Positions 13,401 through 24,284 of a stretch of 64,000 nucleotides of DNA are shown here, piece by piece. The DNA comes from Sphaerolaimus hirsutus (Eukaryota > Nematoda > Chromadorea > Monhysterida > Sphaerolaimidae). The stretch lies in NCBI GenBank assembly GCA_964036195.1, contig OZ038457.1:24686787-24750786 (forward strand). The letters run 5' to 3'. The translations under genes were made by a program, and so were the position numbers. A model generated the notes under the pieces. The model worked only from the letters and a program-made list of their open reading frames with translations, was not told where the DNA came from and searched no databases. The stretch's first letter is position 1; each line of letters begins with the position of its first letter.

Positions 13401-16400
13401 CACGGGCACCGGTAACGCCCCCTGGCCCGCTATCAACGGCTGCAGGAATGTCGGCCCGCCGGGGCCCTACGCAGTTTATTATTGATCTATTGTAGGGCTG
13501 GTTGTAGGGTCACAATAAAAAATGAGTAGAAAACCGACGTAAGAAACAGCCGCGATGGCCCGTTTCCGCTGCCCGCTGCCCTGTTCGCGGCCGGTGCGGC
13601 AGGCGGACCTCTTGCTCCCAGCCACGCTTCTATAATCCGCGCGGCGCATTTAACTCGTGCTCGTTTTTTATCGACCTTCATTTTCAACCCGGGTCGACTC
13701 ACCTAGTCGACGTGGTCGAGTGCCTGGAGTCGACGGCGGTGTCGTCGCTGTCGGGCAGCTCGATCAGCGGCACGCCGCAGTACGCCCACAGCATGGCCGC
13801 CTCAGACTCGGCGCCCTGGGAATGGTCTTGTGTTTTGGTGCTTATTTGCGTTGGAGGGGTCGAGTTATCAGGTGGTTAATTCACGAGAGAATCGTAAGTG
13901 GTGGGTAGATAAGTACAGTTAGTACAAAGACTTGTATTTAAGTGACAAATTTGTAGACAAAAATATCAATCCACTTCATAAATACTTCATGTGTAAGATA
14001 ATATACCACCCACAGCAGTTCTTACCTCGTATAATCCCCGGACCGCATTTTTCTGAATGAAACACTCCATCGTCATCGCTAAGTAAATGAAAAAAATTTC
14101 AAAAAAGAAATATTATTTCAGGCATGAAGCATACATTGTTTCTACTCGACTTCGCCTTTTTCTTTTTGAAATATTTTTTTTTGTTTAAGTATCCAGCTGT
14201 TCAAGTATCCAGCTCTAGTGATGGAATGACGCCATGGCGCTGGCGCCATTTGAGGGCGCCATGGCGCCATTGGCGCTTGGCGCCCTTTTTCTGTGGCGCC
14301 CTTGGCTCCTGGCGAGTCTGCACCGCTCGGCATCTCACCCTGCATGGCATCTGGACCCGCGTGGCATCTATCGTCCTAGTGGCTACATGCCGGCACATGC
14401 CATTCGGTCTCCATGCCGGCACATGCCATTCGGTCTCCATGCCGTGTGGGTGTAGATGCCAAGCGGGCTGACCCCCCCCCCACACACACACCCACGAGAC
14501 GGCCCACGGTTTACTTGCACAGCAGAAATATTACTAGCTGAACCTGTCACCCTGCAACTTATTTTTATAGGAGTACATTTGCAATTGCACAATTAACAAT
14601 TGCATTTTGGGACACCATGCATGTAAAAAGCCTCAGTGTTAAGGGGCAACACTCAAATTGATCTGGGTAGTGTGGTGAGATATGCATTGAATATTGTGTA
14701 CATGGTGGCTTGGAAATAGATGGTCAAATTAGATATTTTTAACAGATTTTCTGGGATCATATTTAATTTAATTTTCTCAAAATCAGCCAATTTGAAATGT
14801 GAAATAAAATATTGATCAATATATTTGATGTTGTGTTCATCCAAATACTGTGTTTGATTGAAATTTAGCCATATGCACTAAACTAGGAAACTAGGAATCC
14901 ACTTATGTAGGCCACCCTGTAAATGAGTTTAAATTCCATGTGAACACTGCTGGAACTCAATGTTGAAATCCACTTGAACAGGGTGGCCCAAAACACATGG
15001 AAGTTTACAAAGCTGTTTCCTAAAATGATCAATCAATTTGAGTGTTGCCCCTTAACACTGATGCTTTTTACATGCATGGTGTCCCAAAATGCAATTCCCA
15101 CAAAAAAATGGCTTGATAAAAATTTATTCTAATAGCCACTCTTACAGGGTTACTAAAGAATTGTATTTATGAATTTACATGGGCATGCATGTATCTACCC
15201 TTCTTCCCCATTTCAAACGGTACTCATATTTGCATTCAAATAATAAAATTCAGAGACACTTGACATCTGAAAATAAAAATTGGGAAAAACATTGAAATTT
15301 TCCACATTTTGAATTCATATTTTTTGTGCACATGCTACACTGGACATGTAGACCCCCCCTGCCCGCTTGGCATCTGGCCCTACCCGCCCGTTTGGCATGT
15401 ATGCCACAGTCCGCTTGGCATCCAGCATTGGATAGATGCCAAGCAGGTCTAGATGCCAAGCAGGCAGAAATCCATGATATCCGGGTCCAGATGCCAAGCG
15501 GATTAAATGCCATTTAGGCCTGACCCCTCCTGGCGCCCACATTCTGAAATGCGCCTTGGCGCCCTTGGCGCTTGGCGCCCTTTTTCTGTGGCGCGCTTGG
15601 CGCCTGGCGCCCTTTTTTCTGGCGCTTTTCCATCACTATCCAGCTCACGCGTTATATGTAGACTAAGACATAAGTAATTTTGGGCGCATATTTTGCGGTC
15701 CGGTGAGTATACCATTCTTATTGTCACTTGACCACTAGGGGAAATCGTCATTTGCAACTCGCGTTCACCATGCGCTGAAATCGACAGCAAAAGCAGAAGC
15801 CAAAGCTCACCGCAGCGCTGTGCATCATGTGCCTCTGATGGTCGAGCAGCGCGGCGGCTGTTGCCGCCGGCGCCGCCTGCTTATTATGCTGGTGCGTGGC
15901 GGCGGCAGCTGCAGCCAGCACGATGCTCTGGGGCAGTCCCGCACCCTGTCAAGTGCCCTGGGCAATATCGAATGTCATGCATTTCGGTTGCAACTCGGTT
16001 GCCATTTTGCAGGGCATTTTACATGTCTTTTGACTAGTGATGTGAAAGCGCCATGGCGCTGGCGCCTGGCGCTAGCGCCAAAGCAAAAAGCGCCATGGCG
16101 CTTTTGGCGCTTGGCGCTAAAATGCTGTGGCGCCATTGGCGCTTGGCGCCGTGTTTCCGAAAAGCGCCATGGCGCTTTTGGCGCTTGGCGCTACTTTCCA
16201 GTGGCGCCATTGGCGCTTGGTGCTACCATTTTTTAAAGCGCCAAAAAAGCGCCAGAGAATGATAATTGCGCCGCGGTGTTCATGTGCCTTATTGCCTATT
16301 TTCAGCAATTTTTGGCCTTGTATGTGATTATTTTACATAGATATTTTACTCAGATACTGATTTTCCTTGAAATCCCCCCACTCGAAATACCCCCCCCCCC

Positions 16401-19400
16401 TCAAAATGGACACTATGAAATAATTACCCACCCCCTAGAAATACCCCCCCCAAATTGAGTGTACAGAGAACATACATGACAAAACTTCAGTTTGTGATTC
16501 GGGCAATGCAAAACACACGTTTCAAACAATGAATTGTTACGTTCGAACAGTGTTACACACTTAAATAAGTCAATAGACTCTTATACCTAAATATATAGCG
16601 GTTATTGTTGTATTTTTCTACGTCTGCGTACGACAATTTAGTACTGGAATTTCAAAAAAAATTTCTGGCGAAATAATAAGCCTCCCTCGAAATACCCCCC
16701 CTCGTTTAACCCCCCTCAAAATTCTCACTCTGAAACAATCACCCCCGGGGGAATATTTCGAGGAAATACAGTATGTAATTTAGCTATTTTTACCCTGTTA
16801 TCTCACAGTTTGCACTTTAAATCTTGAAATATCCAATAGATTGAAACGCTGCAACCCCCAACCCCCAGACAATCTTCCAGCTTCTACCACGTCAGAGAGG
16901 CAATTTGCTATTTATCTATTTGAACCAGTCTTAGTTACACTTGTGTGTTGAGCAAGAAAATTGATTTCCATTATTTGACCATTTTTGTCTTTTTGGAGGC
17001 AATACAAGTTATTGAAAGTTAAGAAAATAGTACTTTGTCTCACCTGTATCATTAAAGGCAGTATCATTTTGGCGCTGGCGCCATTGGCGCTTGGCGCCAT
17101 GGCCCCCTGGCGCCTTTGGCGCTTGGCGCTAATGCCCAGAAAAGCGCCATGGCGCTTTTGGCGCTTGGCGCCATTTTGCTGTGGCGCCATTGGCGCTTGG
17201 CGCTAGTTCCGGAAAAGCGCCATGGCGCTTTTGGCGCTTGGCGCCAAAAGTCTGGCGCTTTTTACATCACTACTTTTGACACTTTGCATGACATTTTACA
17301 TGACTTTTGACACTTTTCATGACACTTGACATTCCCCAGGGCATGTGACAGGGTCCGGAATTGGCACCTGGTGGATGTTGCTGGCGACGGGCAGGACGGC
17401 CTGCTTGCCGGAGGCGGAGCGCATGGTGTCGCGCACGTGCCGCATGAAACTGCGGTCGGGCGGGCGCGCCCACATCACCTCGGGCGAGGCCGTGTCGATT
17501 TCCATGCCTGCTCAATAACTTTGTAGCAGGGACGTAGCCAGGATTTTTGAGCGGGGGGGGGCGAATTGTATACGGAGCCAGGCGAACGGGGGGGGACGGC
17601 GCCCCCCCCCTCAAATTTTACCCCTGTAGTAGAGGAATGGCGCCATGGCGCTGGCGCCATTCGTAGGCGCCACGCCATGGCGCCACTGGCGTTGGCATTG
17701 GCGCCAAAGCAGCAGTATACGTCTGTATTTTACAGGCATATTGTGCGACATGGATTGTAATTGAGTCCATTTTCACTGGCTTTGAGGCCGCAGAGAACGG
17801 TCAGCCAAAATATATGTTGTGAAGTGAACATGCGCGCTTGCGCGCAAATTTTTTTCAAACTGTCGACAAAATCGTTCTCTGAAAGTGCCATTTTTGGCAC
17901 ATTTTTTGGTCCGGCCCGGGAAGGGGGGGGGGCGGCCGCCCCCCCCCCCGCCCCCCCCTGGCTACGTCCTTGCTTTGTAGTGATGTAGATTTTTGGATAA
18001 TTACAGGGAAACACAGCTCTTCGAGAACTGGCTTCCAACTAGCTGATAATTGTTTGTTTACACTTGGCAACGAGTTGTCAGTGTGAGCAGCGAGTAGTGC
18101 CAAAAAGTGACTGGATTTTGTATCTGAAGTGCTTGAATTATGCACAAAAATTGCTCGGATTCTGCCTGATTGGGTTATGCACACTTGATATTCAGCTTTC
18201 CCTGTATCATTCCCCCATTGAAGTACCTAAGTTGAAGTGAGGAGCCAACAAATCTTTTTAGAACTCTCCCAAATTGAGAGTGAAACAGATTACAAACATT
18301 ACAAAATGGTGGAGTTTAAGTAGTTGAGTCCTAGTTATAGTTGTCTGCAAAAATTCTGCAGAAATTTTTTTCCGTAATCAACCCCCCCCCTCAAATAATT
18401 CCTCTTATATTAAAAAAAAAACGTTTTACCTACCCTGTGCCTTTTGCAGCGCCGTTTCGGCGGCCTCGCGCGTCTGGAAGTGCACGAATGCGAAATCCTT
18501 GATCTTCTTGATGCGTTCCACGGTGCCGGGTGCGAAACTGTCGAACAAGTGCCACAGGGTCTCTTCCGTGGTGCTCAACATCAAGTTCCGCAGGTAGAGT
18601 ATGCGCACCTGCGATTTAGGTTTATAGATGTTAGATGTATCGTATTTGCTTGAATAACCCCCCCCCCCCCTTGAATGATTCCTCCTGTTAGACGAGTGAG
18701 GAAATAATAAATCTCGCTCTTGAATAATCAATTTTGATAATTATTTCTAGAAATTAAGTAATTTTGGACGCTTTAAATTCCAATCTGCTGACTATAACTA
18801 TTTACCTATTTTGGCCGCGTGAACGATTTTTTTTGTAAATAGCGGACCCTGTCATTCACAAACCAACCTGCTTCATAGTATCCTCATCGACATCCAGCTC
18901 AGGCTCGGCCCAATCGACGCAAATCGCCTGTCCGAACAAAGTTAGCCTATCGCGCGTCAACTTTTGCCTGGCCAGGGGGCACTCACAGACCCTGTAAAAT
19001 GCCCTGTGAAATGTAAAATGTCATGCAAAGTGACTAAAGTTATGTAAAATGTAAAATGTCATACAAAGTGTCAAAAGTCATGTGAAATACCCTCAAAGAT
19101 AGAAAACGTCATGTAAAATGCCCTGGAAAAAGCAAACTTACTCCTGTCATTATGAAGCGCATTTTCCATGACTTTTGTCTCTTTGCATGACATTTGACAT
19201 TATTCATGACTTTAGACACTTTGCGTGACACTTGACATTTTACAGGGCATTTCACAGTGTCCGCGAGTGGCACCAGCGCCGCAGCCCTGTGACTGGGCAG
19301 CTCTATGAACGCGAAGCCCCTGTTCTTGGACTTGTCGTGCGCCGACGGGTACATGATCACGTCGACCAGGGGGAAGTCCCAGACCCTGTAAAATGCCCTG

Positions 19401-22246
19401 TAAAATGTCAAATGTCACGCAAAGTGTCAAAAGTCATGTAAAATGCCCGGTAAAATGGCAAACGTACGTTTGCCATTTTACCGGGCATTTTCCATGACTT
19501 TAGACACTTTGCATGACATTAGACATTCTACCGGGCATTTTACAGAGTCTGGGACTGGCACCAGGTCGGGCAGGGCGGCGCGCAGCTCTAGCAGCACGTC
19601 TGAGCGGTTCTTGTCGCGCGGCAGGCCGCCCACGAACAGCCGCCGGTTGTCCACGCTGATGGTGGCGCCGATACGCTGGCCGCGCACGCACTCGTTGTGC
19701 AGCTGCTGCACGGCCGCCTGCGTTGGGGTGGGCTGGTGATGATAGATTGTGCATGTGACATATGGGGGTTGTGACACACCGGGCTGGCGTTAGGTGATGG
19801 TGGTATGCAAAGTATGCGTCCAAATTATTAGTTATGTCTTAGTCAGGGTTGGCAAAATCTCAGAAAAAAATAAAAATAAAATTCAAAATAAAATAGAAAA
19901 TTAAAGAATAAAATAAAAATAAAATGTAAAATTGAAGAATAAAATAAAAATAAAATACAATTTTAATAAAAATAAAATACAATTTTAGTAAAAAGAATTT
20001 TACTTAAATCAATCCTGGTCACGAACTAAAACAAAATATAAAAATAAAATACAATTTTAGTAAAAAGAATTTTACTTAAATCAATCCTGGTCACGAACTA
20101 AAAAAAAAATAAAAATAAAATAAAAATAAAATGAAAAATTGAAGAATAAAATAAAAATAAAATGAAAAATTGAAGAATAAAATAAAAATAAAATGGAAAA
20201 TTGAAGAATAAAATAAAAATCAAATACAATTTTAGTAAAAAGAATTTTACTAAAACCAACCCTGTTCTTAGTTGATAACGTGCGATCAGGATACTTATTT
20301 TTATAAAGTAAAAGGCATGGCATGGTAAAAGGATAATTTCTTCATGAAACGTTTTTGGAACGGTTGTTTTAAATTCATTATACCGTAATGATGGAGAGTT
20401 TACTTTCTTCTTCTTCAGAATTTGGCTCTATATCGACTCATCGAATTGCACTTGTTAAACTATCTCATCGTTAAATTTTTCAAAAAATCGAAATTGAGAC
20501 TAGGTAATTCCCAACAACACTGTGCACCCAAGCAGCCACCTTAGCAGTGTATTTGTCGGCGTACACGACGAAGGCGTAGCCGCGGTTCCTGCCGCCCGGC
20601 TCGGTCATGACGCGCATCTCGTACACGCTGCCCACGCGCCGCACCAGCTGCCACACTTCCGCGTCGCTCGTGTCGCGCATCAGCTTGGCTGAGTGCCAGG
20701 GGCAGTAACGATGGCATAAAAAATTCGAAAATTCGAAAATGCAGGTATTGATGCAACAAAATTCGAAAAGTAACAAAAAAAATCGAAATATCGAAAAGTG
20801 ATTTTAAAAAATCGAAAATTCGAAAACTATTTTCGGAAAAATGTCGAAAATTTGAAAAGTCGTTTTGGAAAAAAATATTTAAAAAACTTAAATACTTTTT
20901 TTCCAAAGGGTTTGCCATCGTTAAGGGGCAGTGATTGGGGGTGTGGAGAAGGGGCACTGTTTGACCCGACTCGACTGCTGGGTCGGGTCGGGTTTGAGTG
21001 TCGGGTTTTCCATTTGGTCGGGCTTGAGTGTCGGGGACACAGGATCGATAACGCAAATTATAAGTTAAGAGAACAATAATAATAAAAATATATATAAGCG
21101 TCATGTAAATCCATTAGTGATCAGATCATAGCGATTCGTTATTAATTCACTTTCACTTATCACTTTCTCTTGTCTACCTGTAAAGTTTTAAAATTTTCAA
21201 CTGCTGTGCCCTGCAATTGTGATGCCGAAATACGTGCGATGCACCTACAAACATTTGCAGGGCCTTATCAAGGGGGGCGGGGGGGGGGGGTATTTTGAGG
21301 AAATACGGTAAATCACCTGGGTGTATTCAGAGAAAATCCAGTAATAGATACAAAAATTTACCTTCCAAAATTTACGATAAATCGGGCTGCCCGAAAACTC
21401 GTACCGGTTCAATCAAACCTCGGCTTTTCCTTACCTATGAAAATTTCGCATCCTTTGCCTGGAACGTCTCCTTCCCAGTCAGCTGGAGGGCCGTATTTTC
21501 TGTTGAGATTTTGTTATACTTTCACTACTTTTACTAACGCTATGTGCACACTAGTTTACTGCCAGTATACTCAAAATTAAGTAAACTAAAATCAATATAT
21601 TTTGAATGGCATTTGAGTTGACTGGAATCGGGTGTTCATCAACAATAACTTTGAGTTGACGGAGTGTAAATAGGGTTCAAACGGGATTGACTTTTCGGGA
21701 TCGGGATCGGGATTGGTTTTTTGGGATTTCGGGATCGGGATCGGGATTGGCCGGGATTGGGGTCACGGGATCGGGATCGGGATTGGCATTTTTTCGGGAT
21801 CGGGATTGGGGTCTTGGGATAGAGATTTTGGCCAATGTTTTGGCATCCACAGATGTTCATAAAGGTCTAAAAACACTGTTGGATGCCAGAAACGTGGCAT
21901 AAAATGAACGCTGGGGGTTTGCGTTCACATTTTTGCATGCAAAAACGTCGTTTTTTCACGTTTGATAATTACCACTAATTTTTCCGGGATCGGGATCCCG
22001 GACTTTGGAGTTTCTCGGGATCGGGATCGGAATTTGAAAAGTTTCGGGATCGGGATCGGGACTGCTAAATCCCGGAATTTCACGGGATCCGGGATCGGGA
22101 TCGGGATCCCGTTTGAACCCTAAGTGTAAAATAACTCATTCCAGTCAACTCAGCTACATTCAAGTCTGAAGGACATACCTCTGACCGCTTTCTATCGCGA
22201 GACTCTTCAAAAAACTATCGCTAATTGACTCTGGGTTATTTTCCAT
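10416..22246 (-). CDS. A1CF/RBM47/RBM46-like protein with three RRMs
   Basis: It is an RNA-binding protein of the APOBEC1-complementation-factor group. Exons: 22246-22179, 21499-21435, 20688-20540, 19717-19562, 19366-19274, 18972-18868, 18608-18434, 17507-17368, 15927-15811, 13815-13703, then probable 13466-13365 and 10595-10416. Phases agree through exon 10. The exon 10-11 link does not (phase 2 to 0), so a microexon or another donor is needed. Start [12 protein letters not shown] is followed by [10 protein letters not shown], the family hallmark. RRM1 has IFIAKL and NRGYAFVVY (79-87), RRM2 RLFVGGL and NRGFAFIEL (161-169), RRM3 ILYLRNL and KDFAFVHF (249-256). [20 protein letters not shown] and [11 protein letters not shown] match A1CF closely. 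The C-terminal exons are Ala/Pro/Gln-rich. Exon 10 (YCGVPLIEL) faintly recalls the family's dsRBD. Introns 4, 5 and 8 are introner-like. The last two exons are the least sure. Confidence 0.88.
10616..11975. mobile_element. 1.36-kb foldback element with 8-bp target duplication
   Basis: The whole unit is one large inverted repeat. The left end CATAGGGGATTTTCTGGG is mirrored by CCCAGAAAATCCCCTATG on the right, and the arms stay complementary to a centre near 11290. Direct repeats ATTGAGAT flank it at 10608-10615 and 11976-11983, so this is a clean insertion with an 8-bp duplication, as hAT-type transposases make. It lies in the last intron of the A1CF-like gene, 20 bp upstream of the predicted final exon. 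No transposase is seen. Confidence 0.9.
11990..12493. mobile_element. hAT-like MITE, CAGAGTTGTTAA family, with 8-bp duplication
   Basis: Terminal repeats CAGAGTTGTTAAAAG and TTAACAACTATG are flanked by ATGTGAAG at 11982-11989 and 12494-12501. The interior is AT-rich with repeated GTAAATGTA/GAGTAAA motifs. TIRs of the form CAGAG and an 8-bp duplication fit the hAT superfamily. Confidence 0.85.
12813..13302. mobile_element. hAT-like MITE, CAGAGTTGTTAA family, with 8-bp duplication
   Basis: Terminal repeats CACAGTTGTTAAAA and TAACAACTCTG are flanked by CTTCTAAC at 12805-12812 and 13303-13310. It is the second copy of this family in the same A1CF-like intron, with the same GAGTAAA/TTTACAT interior. 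Confidence 0.85.
13816..15810. repeat. Repeat-filled intron 9 of the A1CF-like gene
   Basis: It contains GGCGC palindromic blocks at about 14225-14320 and 15535-15640. Between them are inverted 'GGCATCTAGACC/GATGCCAAGCGG' motifs at about 14330-14480 and 15345-15520 that embrace the foldback element 14597-15096. These look like halves of one element split by a later insertion. No exon is seen. Confidence 0.55.
14597..15096. mobile_element. 0.5-kb foldback element
   Basis: The left arm has GCATTTTGGGACACCATGC, then CCTCAGTGTTAAGGGGCAAC. The right arm carries the reverse complement: GTTGCCCCTTAACACTGATG and then GCATGGTGTCCCAAAATGC. The arms are at least 60 bp. It is nested in older repeats of intron 9 of the A1CF-like gene. 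Confidence 0.8.
16040..16255. repeat. GGCGC palindromic repeat block
   Basis: It is a dense array of TTGGCGCTTGGCGC and GCGCCATGGCGC motifs on both strands. An inverted partner is at 17065-17268; the two enclose 16260-17060. Other copies are at about 14225-14320, 15535-15640, 17635-17710 and 56340-56490. It is non-coding. Confidence 0.7.
16360..16780. repeat. Element of the CCGTATTTCCTCGAAATAC family
   Basis: Blocks of CGAAATACCCCCCCC and CCCTCAAAATGGACACTATG lead to the right end GGAATATTTCGAGGAAATACAGTA. It is nested between the two GGCGC arms inside A1CF-like intron 8. Confidence 0.6.
17065..17268. repeat. GGCGC palindromic repeat block, second arm
   Basis: It is the inverted partner of 16040-16255, with TTGGCGCTTGGCGCC and AAAAGCGCCATGGCGC motifs. 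It lies in A1CF-like intron 8. Confidence 0.7.
17525..17990. repeat. Inverted-repeat element with GGACGTAGCC ends
   Basis: The left end GGGACGTAGCCAGGATTTTTG is followed by a G tract and the right end is CCCCCTGGCTACGTCC. Inside are TGGCGCCATGGCGCTGGCGC and GCGCGCTTGCGCGC, as in 3905-4325. It fills most of A1CF-like intron 7 (17508-18433). Confidence 0.65.
18973..19273 (-). mobile_element. Introner-like intron 5 of the A1CF-like gene (301 bp)
   Basis: In transcript sense the upstream exon ends GCG-CTG and the intron begins GTGCCACTCGCGGACAC. It ends CAGGGTCTGTGAGTGCCCCCTG, and the next exon starts GCC-AGG. The ends are inverted repeats and CTG is present on both sides. Exact removal gives SHRAAAL-ARQKL, which aligns without a gap to the A1CF sequence SHRAAAMARRKL. 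The intron therefore seems to end in TG, unless the AG nine bases upstream is used, which adds three codons in frame. Confidence 0.8.
19367..19561 (-). mobile_element. Introner-like hairpin intron 4 of the A1CF-like gene (195 bp)
   Basis: The intron runs from GTGCCAGTCCCAGACTCTG to CAGGGTCTGGGACTTCCCCCTG and is an almost perfect inverted repeat around GGCAAACGTACGTTTGCC. CTG flanks both sides. Exact removal gives [13 protein letters not shown], collinear with A1CF VVDVIVYPSA. The internal GAG seen in sister copies is mutated to GAC here. The nearest upstream AG would add 19 bases and break the frame. Confidence 0.85.
19845..20278. repeat. AAAATAAAATAAA element with CAGGGTTGG ends
   Basis: The left end CAGGGTTGGCAAAATCTCAG and the right end ACTAAAACCAACCCTG are partly inverted. 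The interior is a run of AAATAAAATAAAAAT with TTTTAGTAAAAAGAATTTTA repeated four times. Relatives lie at 26820-27855 and 36075-36220. It is in A1CF-like intron 3. Confidence 0.65.
20715..20935. repeat. AACGATGGCA inverted-repeat element
   Basis: The left end GTAACGATGGCATAAAAAATTCG and the right end GGGTTTGCCATCGTTAA enclose repeated TCGAAAATTCGAAAA. A related copy is at about 51540-51760 inside GPCR intron 4. It is in A1CF-like intron 2, next to a GGGTCGGGTCGGG stretch at about 20970-21040. Confidence 0.6.
21660..22128. repeat. GGGATCGGGATCGG repeat element
   Basis: It begins AGGGTTCAAACGGGATTGAC and ends GGATCCCGTTTGAACCCTAA, so the ends are inverted. Between are many CGGGATCGGGAT units and a unique core (GGATGCCAGAAACGTGGCAT). 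A second copy with the same core is at 49436-49890. It is inserted in a GTCAACT-type element within A1CF-like intron 1. Confidence 0.75.
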
Positions 22247-22774
22247 GATTCGGAAGGGTGAAATTTGGGATTTTTTTCAGTAGCTGACAATAAAATGCAA
22301 AATTGAAAACAGACGGGTACTTTTCTTTCAGCAGAAACAACACGTAGCTCGGTAAGAACCAAAAGTAGGTGAGCAGAGATAAGATTGCAGAAATGACCCT
22401 TCGAAATACACTGATAAGGTATGCATGTGCCTACTTTATTTGCTCGTTCCCGTTGTCTCTACCTAACTAAAATCAAGTGCCACTTTATTTAGTGTGTGTA
22501 CTTATTTGCTTAGATATTTATATTTAACGTTTATTTACGTCTACGGCGGACAGTCGGCGACAATTTGAACACTGTCTGTGAAACAAAAGAACAATAAAAA
22601 ATTGGAAATTCGAAAACTCTAAACGTGAAAATTCATTTGGATGATTTATTTTTCAATAAATGTTTTTGTTATTGACTTTTTGTTGATTTATATTTATTTG
22701 CAGAAATTCCCCGTCTTATCTCGGTTGGTCAGCACTCTGCAATTTGAGCACTAGTTACTTTCATTCATGATACG
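22247..22774. other. Sequence upstream of the A1CF-like start codon
   Basis: It is AT-rich and free of the G/C-tract repeats. It may hold the 5' untranslated region and promoter. I cannot point to a specific element. Confidence 0.3.
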
Positions 22775-23940
22775 TACTGTATTCCATCGAAATACCCCCC
22801 GGGGGTGATTGTTTCAGATTGAGAATTTTAAGGGGGGGGGGGTTAAACGAAGGGGGGCTTATTATTTCGCCAGAAATTTTTTGAACCCCCAGTACTAAAA
22901 TGTTGGTTGTAACGTACGCAGACGTCGAAAAATGCGACAATAAGCACCATGTATAAGGGTCTATACACTTATTTTAGTATGTAGATGGTGTAAACCCTGT
23001 TCTGACGTGACACAGTCATTGTTTTAACATATATTCCTCATTGCCAGATCACAAACCGCAGTTTTGGCATGTACTTAGTCCGGCTGAAAAGTCCCCGGGC
23101 AGTGCTCGCCATTCGCGCTAGGGGTAAGCTATAGTAAAAAATTTTGATAATTGGAATAATGTGATAATGAAACTTTGGCTAGTGTAAGCCACCAGTGTTG
23201 GCAATGTGCCAGCACTAACCAACATTAGTTATGATATCCTAAGCCTAGTCCATATTGTCATTTCTGTCACTAATCTCACTACCAAATTCATCATTCTGCC
23301 TATCCTTCTCAAAATAGTCCCCTTGGAGTCTATGCACCTCTGCACCTGACTACCACTTCCTCCATGATCTTCTTAAAAATGTTGGTCAAGCAGAATGGCA
23401 CCAGCTCACTATCTTCTTCTGCAACATGATCTCAGATGATCAACAAAAACATCCATCACAGTCTCCACGTTTCTTGCACATCACCCTGATCTGCATATTC
23501 AGTTTACCTTCATAGAAATGATGTTGATGGAAGTGTTGAATACTGTCAGCACATTGCCAACACATTTGGCTTACACTAGCCAAAGTTTCATGATCACAAC
23601 TTAAAGCAGCATTGAGCTGGAGCACCATTTGTACATCAGTACAAAATGACCGAAATTGTAACCCCCACAGTTCCGCAGTGGGTGGAGCTAGGGGGGTAAA
23701 ATTTTAGGTGAAAACTCAAAACACCTGATATCTTAATCTGTCAAAATTTTATGACCGTAGCTTACCCCTAGCGCGAATGGCGAGCACTGCCCGGGGACTT
23801 TTCGGCCGGACCAAGTACATTCTCTGTACACGCATTTGGGGGGGGGGGTATTTCGAGGGGGTGGGTAATTATTTCATAGTCGCCATTTTGAGGGGGGTAT
23901 TTCGAGACGGGGGTATTTCGAGGAAATACGGTAAATATAT
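22775..23940. repeat. CCGTATTTCCTCGAAATAC-family element, split by a mariner-like insert
   Basis: The ends are inverted: the left reads CGAAATACCCCCCGGGGG near a degenerate CCGTATTTCC, and the right reads GGGTATTTCGAGGAAATACGGTA. The 22980-23070 portion (TATAAGGGTCTATACACTTA, GTAGATGGTGTAAACC) also appears at 10260 and 37545. A mariner-like element (23074-23815) interrupts it. Confidence 0.7.
23074..23815. mobile_element. Degraded Tc1/mariner-like element, 742 bp, TA duplication
   Basis: Terminal inverted repeats of about 50 bp start CTTAGTCCGGCTGAAAAGTC and its mirror GACTTTTCGGCCGGACCAAG. TA flanks each side (23072-23073, 23816-23817). Read on the minus strand, the interior has stop-broken fragments resembling a mariner transposase C-terminus (an HRLQGDYFEKD-like stretch near 23290-23345). 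It is inactive as seen. It sits inside a CCGTATTTCC-family element, so the order of insertion is clear. Confidence 0.75.
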
Positions 23941-24284
23941 TTATCTGATACGCGTTTTCACATGGAATCGGCCATACCTTTCAGTGTGATTTCCTTTAGC
24001 TGAAAAATAAATGTCAGGCGTTTTCAATCTACTGTCTCTAACTGACAGTTCTGAATACATCTAATATTTGTAACAAATACGGTGCATTAGGCAAACCTGC
24101 TGCAGATTGACAAATTATCTTGTCCCCATAACGTCATTCGTACAGTGAATCCATGGAAATACGGATGCAAGTTCTGACAAAAAAAGATTGTGAAAAGTGC
24201 CTGTCTGACGACCTCTGAAAGTGTTTGACGAGAAATCGATTCCACTGGGAACTAGGTATTCAATGATTTAATGTACCTACCGTA

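Larger units (their letters stand above)
15928..17367 (-). mobile_element. Introner-like intron 8 of the A1CF-like gene, with nested insert
   Basis: On the minus strand exon 8 ends CAC-CAG and the intron starts GTGCCAATTCCGGACCCTG. It ends GGGTGCGGGACTGCCCCAG before exon 9. About 50 bp at each end are inverted copies of each other. CAG sits on both sides, so removing the unit leaves one CAG and the reading frame intact. The middle (about 16040-17268) is a later insertion of GGCGC palindromic blocks and a CCGTATTTCCTCGAAATAC-type element. Confidence 0.8.

Noticed and set aside
19845-20278. Possible low-complexity Phe/Ile/Tyr-rich protein
   Set aside because: It is a translation of the AAATAAAATAAA satellite-like interior of a repeat element.
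20541-21104. 187-codon minus-strand frame
   Set aside because: It reads the A1CF-like exon 20688-20540 in the wrong frame and runs on into AT-rich repeat.
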